Shown here one piece after another: positions 6,137 to 10,487 of a stretch of DNA of 10,487 bases; the first letter of the stretch is position 1; each line of letters starts with the position of its first letter. The notes below the pieces were generated by a model. It saw only the letters and a list, made by a program, of their open reading frames with translations. It did not search any database and was not told where the DNA came from. A program made the position numbers and the translations under genes. The DNA comes from Bacteroidaceae bacterium (GTDB taxonomy: Bacteria; Bacteroidota; Bacteroidia; Bacteroidales; Bacteroidaceae): the NCBI GenBank assembly GCA_021443405.1, contig JABUUA010000055.1, forward strand, positions 15,985-26,471, given 5' to 3'.

Positions 6137-6979
6137 ATGAAGAGAATAGCCATACAAGGAGTGCCGGGTTGCTTCCACGACATCGCCGCCCACCGATACT
6201 TCACCAACGAGGACATCCAGCTATTGTGTTGCGACACGTTCGAGCAGGTCTTCGAACTCGTGCAACAAAATCCCGACATACTGTGTATGGCTGCCATCGA
6301 GAACACGATAGCGGGTTCGCTGCTCCACAACTACGAGTTGCTGCGCGAAAGCGGGCTCACCATTGTTGGCGAGCACAAACTTCGCATCAGTCACAGCGTT
6401 ATGTGTCTGCCCGATGAAGACTGGGACGACCTTAGGGAAATCAATTCTCACCCCGTGGCTCTTATGCAGTGCCGCAACTTCCTGAACGAACATCCGCAGT
6501 TGAAAGTGGTGGAAGTGCTCGACACAGCCGGCGCCGCGGCCGACATCAGCAAACAGCAACTCCGCGGTCACGCCGCCATCTGTCACCGCGACGCCGCCGC
6601 CATCTACGGTATGAAGATATTGGCCGAAGGTATAGAGACGAACAAGCATAACTTCACGCGCTTCCTCGTGGTGAGCAATCCCCTCACGGCTTCCTGCCTG
6701 CGTGATATTACGCGCTGCAACAAGGCCAGCATCGTCTTCTCGCTCACCCACGAAGAAGGCAGTCTGGCCGCCGTATTGTCTGTGCTCTCTTTCTATAAAA
6801 TCAACCTGACCAAGATACAATCCCTGCCCATCATCGGCAAGGAGTGGCAGTATATGTTCTACATCGACCTCGCCTTCTCGGACTATGCCCGCTACCGACA
6901 AGCCATTGCAGCCATCGCGCCACTTACGCAGGAACTACGCATTTTAGGAGAATACGAAAATGGAAAACAAAGCATTTAA
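6137..6979 (+). CDS. pheA: Prephenate dehydratase with ACT domain
   Basis: 280-aa enzyme converting prephenate to phenylpyruvate, the committed step to phenylalanine. The catalytic domain (1-180) has the N-terminal IAIQGVPGCFHDIAA, the AIENTIAGS segment (53-61, equivalent to PIENS in the family) and the diagnostic TRF motif (174-176, HNFTRFLVV). An ACT regulatory domain follows (about 198-272) with GSLAAVL (208-214). The Phe-binding motif ESRP of typical enzymes reads QSLP here (228-231), so feedback by Phe may be altered; this may be a trait of the phylum. There is no fused chorismate mutase; that activity is carried by the third gene of the operon. It is the first structural gene after the attenuator, and its last 20 bases overlap the aminotransferase gene. 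Confidence 0.95.
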   Translation: MKRIAIQGVPGCFHDIAAHRYFTNEDIQLLCCDTFEQVFELVQQNPDILCMAAIENTIAGSLLHNYELLRESGLTIVGEHKLRISHSVMCLPDEDWDDLREINSHPVALMQCRNFLNEHPQLKVVEVLDTAGAAADISKQQLRGHAAICHRDAAAIYGMKILAEGIETNKHNFTRFLVVSNPLTASCLRDITRCNKASIVFSLTHEEGSLAAVLSVLSFYKINLTKIQSLPIIGKEWQYMFYIDLAFSDYARYRQAIAAIAPLTQELRILGEYENGKQSI

Positions 6980-8159
6980 CACACACATCCAGCCGGCCGA
7001 CCGCCTCTCGTCCGTGCAGGAATACTACTTCAGCCTCAAATGTAAGGAGGTGGCGAAGATGAACGCCGAGGGGAAAAATATCATCTCCCTGGCCATCGGC
7101 AGCCCGGACATGCCGCCGTCTCCCTCCACCATCGAGGTGCTTTGTCAAGAGGCACGGCGGGCCGACTCCCATGGTTATCAGCCCACCATAGGAACGCCCG
7201 AGTTGCGGGAAGCCATGGCTCGCTTCTACCAGCGCTGGTATGGCGTCGAACTCAATCCGACCACCGAAATCCAACCACTCATCGGCAGTAAGGAAGGAAT
7301 ACTTCATGTGACGCTCGCCTTCGTCAATCCCGGCGACCAAGTGCTCGTTCCCAACCCGGGCTACCCCACTTACACTTCGCTGAGCCGACTGCTCGGCGCA
7401 GAGATTGTGGACTATCCCCTCTCGCCCGACAACGGTTGGCAACCCGACTTCTGTGCGCTGGAGAAGATGGATTTGTCGCGTGTGAAACTCATGTGGACCA
7501 ATTATCCCAACATGCCCACGGGCGCCAATGCCCAGCGCCGAACTTACGAACAGTTGGTGGCCTTCGCACGGAAGCACAACATCGTGGTGGTCAACGACAA
7601 TCCTTACTCTTTCATCCTCAACCGCGGAGAGCATCTCTCCATCCTCCAAGTGCCCGGGGCCAAGGAATGTTGCATCGAGTTCAACTCCATGTCGAAAAGT
7701 CACAACATGCCCGGCTGGCGCATAGGCATGCTCCTGACCAACGCGGAGTGGATTCGATGGATACTGAAGGTGAAGACCAACATCGACTCGGGAACGTTCC
7801 GTCCTATGCAGTTAGCCGCAGCGGCGGCCTTCGACAACACCGACGACTGGCATTTCAGCGCCAACGTGGAAACGTATGCCCGCCGCCGCAACCTGGCAGA
7901 AGCCATCATGACCGAACTCGGCTGCAGCTTCGACCCTCAGCAAGTGGGCATGTTCCTCTGGGGGCGAATCCCCGAACATTACACGGATGTGGAGCAACTG
8001 ACCGAGCGCGTTCTCCACGAAGCGCGCGTATTCATCACGCCCGGCTTCATCTTCGGCAGCAACGGAGCTCGCTACATCCGCATCAGCCTCTGCGCCAAAG
8101 AAGAACAATTCGCCGAGGCGCTCCAGCGAATACAAGCCCTGAACCTTTCAACAAAATAA
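6960..8159 (+). CDS. Class I/II PLP aminotransferase, probably aromatic
   Basis: 399-aa fold-type I aminotransferase. Visible active-site features are the YPNMPTG motif (182-188, N184), VNDNPY (211-216, with D213 for the pyridine nitrogen and Y216), the Schiff-base Lys246 in SMSKSHNMPGWRIG, and R374 in RYIRISL for the substrate carboxylate. The fold resembles the aspartate and LL-diaminopimelate aminotransferase groups. Lying between prephenate dehydratase and DAHP synthase, it most likely transaminates phenylpyruvate and 4-hydroxyphenylpyruvate to Phe and Tyr; specificity is inferred from context. The ATG at 6960 overlaps the end of pheA by 20 bases and is preceded by AGGAG (6946-6950) at a 9-base spacing, an unusually good Shine-Dalgarno sequence for this phylum. 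It may secure translation inside the overlap. Confidence 0.9.
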   Translation: MENKAFNTHIQPADRLSSVQEYYFSLKCKEVAKMNAEGKNIISLAIGSPDMPPSPSTIEVLCQEARRADSHGYQPTIGTPELREAMARFYQRWYGVELNPTTEIQPLIGSKEGILHVTLAFVNPGDQVLVPNPGYPTYTSLSRLLGAEIVDYPLSPDNGWQPDFCALEKMDLSRVKLMWTNYPNMPTGANAQRRTYEQLVAFARKHNIVVVNDNPYSFILNRGEHLSILQVPGAKECCIEFNSMSKSHNMPGWRIGMLLTNAEWIRWILKVKTNIDSGTFRPMQLAAAAAFDNTDDWHFSANVETYARRRNLAEAIMTELGCSFDPQQVGMFLWGRIPEHYTDVEQLTERVLHEARVFITPGFIFGSNGARYIRISLCAKEEQFAEALQRIQALNLSTK

Positions 8160-8180
8160 CGAATAAAACCTCAAAACGAT

Positions 8181-9248
8181 ATGGAACTCAACATTCAACC
8201 CCTCGCTCTCCCCGGCATCTCCACCAAACGTCCCATGGTGATTGCCGGCCCCTGCAGCGCCGAGACTGAAGAACAAGTCATGACCACGGCCCAACAACTG
8301 GCCAGCCAAGGCATAAAGATTTTCCGCGCAGGTGTGTGGAAACCCCGCACCAAGCCCGGAGGATTCGAGGGCCACGGTGAGCCGGCACTGCCTTGGATGC
8401 AGCGCGTCAAGGCCGAGACGGACCTACTCACCGCCACCGAGGTGGCCACACCCCAGCACGTGGAAGCGGCTCTCAAGGCTGGCATCGACATACTTTGGGT
8501 GGGCGCCCGCACTACGGCCAACCCCTTTGCCGTGCAGGCACTGGCCGACGCGCTGCGCGGGGTGGATGTTCCCGTGCTGGTGAAGAACCCCGTGAATCCC
8601 GACTTGGAGCTCTGGATTGGCGCACTGCTCCGCCTCAACGCCGCGGGCATTCAGCGCATAGGAGCTATTCACCGAGGCTTCTCGAGCATTGATCAAAAGC
8701 TTTATCGCAATACGCCCATGTGGCACATCCCCATAGAGTTACACCGCCGCTTCCCGACGCTTCCCATTCTTTGTGACCCCAGCCACATCGGCGGCCGCCG
8801 AGACCTCATTGCTCCTCTCTGCCAGCAAGCCATGGACATGGGCTTCGAGGGACTGATGGTGGAAAGTCATGTCAACCCGGACGCGGCGTGGAGCGACGCC
8901 AAACAACAGGTCATGCCCGACGTGCTCGACTTTATCCTCGACCGCCTCGTTGTGCGCGACAATGCCGAGATGACCGAATCCTTGGCCAGTCTGCGCAAGC
9001 AGATTGACGAGATGGACGACCACGTGATGGACATCCTGACCAAACGAATGCGCGTCTCTCGCGAGATTGCCACCTACAAACGTGAGCACAACATGGGCGT
9101 GGTGCAGGCAACCCGCTACACGGAGATACTGGAGAAACGGGCGGCACAAGGGAGTCTCTGCGGCATGGACCCCGAATTCATCAAGAAGGTTTACGAGGCC
9201 ATCCACGAGGAATCTGTGCGTCAGCAAATCGCCATCATCAATAAGTAA
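8181..9248 (+). CDS. Bifunctional DAHP synthase / chorismate mutase
   Basis: 355-aa fusion. Residues 1-255 form a type I-beta DAHP synthase, which condenses PEP with erythrose 4-phosphate at the entry of the shikimate pathway. Motifs: GPCSAE (23-28, metal-ligand Cys25), WKPRT (53-57), GART (108-111), KNP (135-137), HRGF (164-167), CDPSH (198-202) and VESH (227-230). Residues about 266-355 form an all-helical AroQ chorismate mutase, which converts chorismate to prephenate (LRKQIDEMDDHVMDIL, then KRMRVSREIATYK). This domain order is known from Prevotella and Porphyromonas enzymes, where the mutase domain also carries allosteric control of the synthase by prephenate. Its prephenate feeds the dehydratase and the dehydrogenase of the same operon. 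The start at 8181 follows the aminotransferase gene by 21 bases, with no clear Shine-Dalgarno sequence. Names used for such fusions vary, so no symbol is given. Confidence 0.95.
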   Translation: MELNIQPLALPGISTKRPMVIAGPCSAETEEQVMTTAQQLASQGIKIFRAGVWKPRTKPGGFEGHGEPALPWMQRVKAETDLLTATEVATPQHVEAALKAGIDILWVGARTTANPFAVQALADALRGVDVPVLVKNPVNPDLELWIGALLRLNAAGIQRIGAIHRGFSSIDQKLYRNTPMWHIPIELHRRFPTLPILCDPSHIGGRRDLIAPLCQQAMDMGFEGLMVESHVNPDAAWSDAKQQVMPDVLDFILDRLVVRDNAEMTESLASLRKQIDEMDDHVMDILTKRMRVSREIATYKREHNMGVVQATRYTEILEKRAAQGSLCGMDPEFIKKVYEAIHEESVRQQIAIINK

Positions 9249-9251
9249 GCC

Positions 9252-10025
9252 ATGAAAATACTGATACTTGGCGCAGGCAAGATGGGTTCTTTCTTCTGCG
9301 ACATTCTTTCGTTTGAGCACGAATGTGCCGTGTATGAGATTGACTCGAAGCGAATGCGCTTCCTCTACAATACGCAGCGATTCACCACGTTGGAGGAAAT
9401 CGAGGCCTTCCGCCCCGAACTTGTCATCAACGCCGTCACGCTGAAACACACCTTGCAAGTGTTCGACCAGGTCCTGCCCCGCCTACCTAAGGACTGCATC
9501 ATCAGCGACATTTCGAGCGTAAAGACCGGTTTTCTCGATTATTACGTGCAGACGGGCCGCCGATTCGTAAGCACGCACCCCATGTTCGGCCCCACATTTG
9601 CCAACCTCGGCGCGCTATCGTCGGAGAACGCGATTGTGATTACCGAAGGCGATTACATGGGGCGCATCTTCTTCCTCGACCTTTACCGTCGTCTCGGTCT
9701 TAACGTTCACGAATACACGTTCGAAGAACATGACGAGGCCATGGCTTATAGCTTATCCGTTCCGTTTGCCAGTACTTTTGTGTTCAGCGCCGTAATGAAG
9801 CAGCAGGATGCTCCGGGCACCACGTTCAAACGCCACTTGCAAATCGCCCGAGGCGTGCTGAGCGAGGACGAGACACTTCTGCGCGAAATCTTCTTCAACC
9901 CGCGGGCCAAGTCGCACATCGAGGGCATACGCAACGAGTTGAAAGAGTTGCTCTGCATCATCGAAACCCATGATGAAGCCGCCTTCAACGCCTATCTCAC
10001 CAAGATTCGCGGGAACATCCGATAA
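9252..10025 (+). CDS. tyrA: Prephenate dehydrogenase
   Basis: 257-aa enzyme oxidising prephenate to 4-hydroxyphenylpyruvate, the step towards tyrosine. The N-terminal Rossmann fold has GAGKMGSF (7-14) and an acidic Asp31 at the end of the second strand (YEIDSKR), favouring NAD over NADP. SSVK (88-91), the catalytic-site HPMFGPT (109-115, His109) and EHDEAMAY (159-166) follow. A helical dimerisation domain ends the protein. It is shorter than the common 280-370 aa enzymes and lacks the C-terminal ACT domain found in many Gram-positive ones, so Tyr feedback on this enzyme is not evident. It starts 3 bases after the DAHP synthase stop codon, as the last gene of the operon, and an intrinsic terminator follows directly. 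Confidence 0.93.
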   Translation: MKILILGAGKMGSFFCDILSFEHECAVYEIDSKRMRFLYNTQRFTTLEEIEAFRPELVINAVTLKHTLQVFDQVLPRLPKDCIISDISSVKTGFLDYYVQTGRRFVSTHPMFGPTFANLGALSSENAIVITEGDYMGRIFFLDLYRRLGLNVHEYTFEEHDEAMAYSLSVPFASTFVFSAVMKQQDAPGTTFKRHLQIARGVLSEDETLLREIFFNPRAKSHIEGIRNELKELLCIIETHDEAAFNAYLTKIRGNIR

Positions 10026-10027
10026 CA

Positions 10028-10056
10028 AGAAAGGGAACCTTTGAGGCTCCCTTTCT
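10028..10056 (+). terminator. Terminator of the pheA-tyrA operon
   Basis: AGAAAGGGA (10028-10036) pairs with TCCCTTTCT (10048-10056); after one mismatch, CC/GG pairs extend the stem around a small loop. The tail ATTTGTGTTT is T-rich. It begins two bases after the tyrA stop codon. The convergent gene ends at 10073, so the hairpin may also serve that gene, but the T-run on the other strand is poor. Confidence 0.78.
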
Positions 10057-10072
10057 ATTTGTGTTTGGTTAT

Positions 10073-10480
10073 TTAATATTCGATGATGGGCTCCAACTCC
10101 TTAGCCTGAGCAATCATCTTCTCGACCTCAGAGAGAGCAGGAACGCGGCCGCAGAGGTGCTTCTCCGCATTCACCTCCTCCAACTTAGGCTGCAAGTTAG
10201 CAGCTACGCGATGACGAAACTCCTTCACCGTATCGACGCCTGCAGCCTCGAGTAGTTCTGCAAACTGTCCGGCAATACCACTAATACGCATCAAGTCGGC
10301 GTGGTTGGTCCAGCGAAGTACTAATTTCTCACTGATGCCCGTAGCTTCGGCCAAAGCCACACGTCCGCTCTTCTTGGCACACTTGGCCAGTAAATCTTCG
10401 GTGGTTGCAATGCCAGCCTCATTCAACTTAGCGGCATAAACGTCGCCTACGCCCTCGATGTCAATAATCTTATAAGCCAT
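10073..10480 (-). CDS. DUF4332-type helix-hairpin-helix protein
   Basis: 135-aa soluble protein. Residues 6-31 form a helix-hairpin-helix of the kind in DUF4332 proteins (IEGVGDVYAAKLNEAGIATTEDLL). A second copy is likely at about 65-90 (MRISGIAGQFAELLEAAGV, then TVKEFRHR). The C-terminus is helical and charged. These motifs usually contact nucleic acid without sequence preference, but the function of the family is unknown. No signal peptide or membrane segment is seen. It is transcribed towards tyrA and ends 48 bases from it, sharing the intergenic terminator region. Its ATG is 7 bases from the window edge, so the promoter lies outside. An alternative role as a protein-interaction module cannot be excluded. 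Confidence 0.8.
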   Translation of the reverse strand: MAYKIIDIEGVGDVYAAKLNEAGIATTEDLLAKCAKKSGRVALAEATGISEKLVLRWTNHADLMRISGIAGQFAELLEAAGVDTVKEFRHRVAANLQPKLEEVNAEKHLCGRVPALSEVEKMIAQAKELEPIIEY

Positions 10481-10487
10481 ACTTTTC

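Noticed and set aside
6924..7703. A 259-codon minus-strand frame antisense to the aminotransferase gene.
   Set aside because: It is a shadow of the aminotransferase codons; no motif or promoter supports it.

Overview
The window looks like chromosomal DNA from the Bacteroidales, probably Prevotellaceae or a close relative. Three things support this: promoters of the Bacteroides type (TTTG, about 20 bases, then TAnnTTTG); mostly weak Shine-Dalgarno sequences; and a DAHP synthase fused to a chorismate mutase at its C-terminus, followed by a compact prephenate dehydrogenase, as in Prevotella and Porphyromonas. The genus cannot be fixed from the sequence alone.

Layout. (1) At 124-1194 is a lone, conspicuously A+T-rich gene for a CoiA-like zinc-finger and nuclease-fold protein, probably horizontally acquired. 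(2) At 1350-4316, minus strand, is a 988-residue protein with two receiver-type domains and a PEP synthase-like ATP-grasp domain, but without the phosphohistidine and PEP-binding domains of a real PEP synthase. (3) Divergent from it, at 4424-5895, are a Cu/Zn-type efflux permease with a His/Cys-rich linker and HMA domain, and a translationally coupled small TPR protein. (4) At 5911-10056 is a complete transcription unit: promoter, 18-codon Phe/Tyr leader peptide, antiterminator/terminator switch, prephenate dehydratase (pheA), aromatic-type aminotransferase, DAHP synthase-chorismate mutase, prephenate dehydrogenase (tyrA) and a terminator. (5) Converging on that terminator is a small DUF4332-type helix-hairpin-helix protein (10073-10480, minus).

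The main find is the leader at 5911-6119. The peptide MQNAYFFASFYYFYFNHK has 9 Phe/Tyr residues out of 18. Its stop codon touches a 9-base segment that can pair with the 5' arm of a perfect 10-bp terminator hairpin just before pheA. This is the architecture of ribosome-mediated attenuation. It appears to sense both end products of an operon that encodes both the Phe and the Tyr branch, plus the entry step of the aromatic pathway (DAHP synthase) and the branch-point enzyme chorismate mutase. The remaining shikimate-pathway genes are not in the window.
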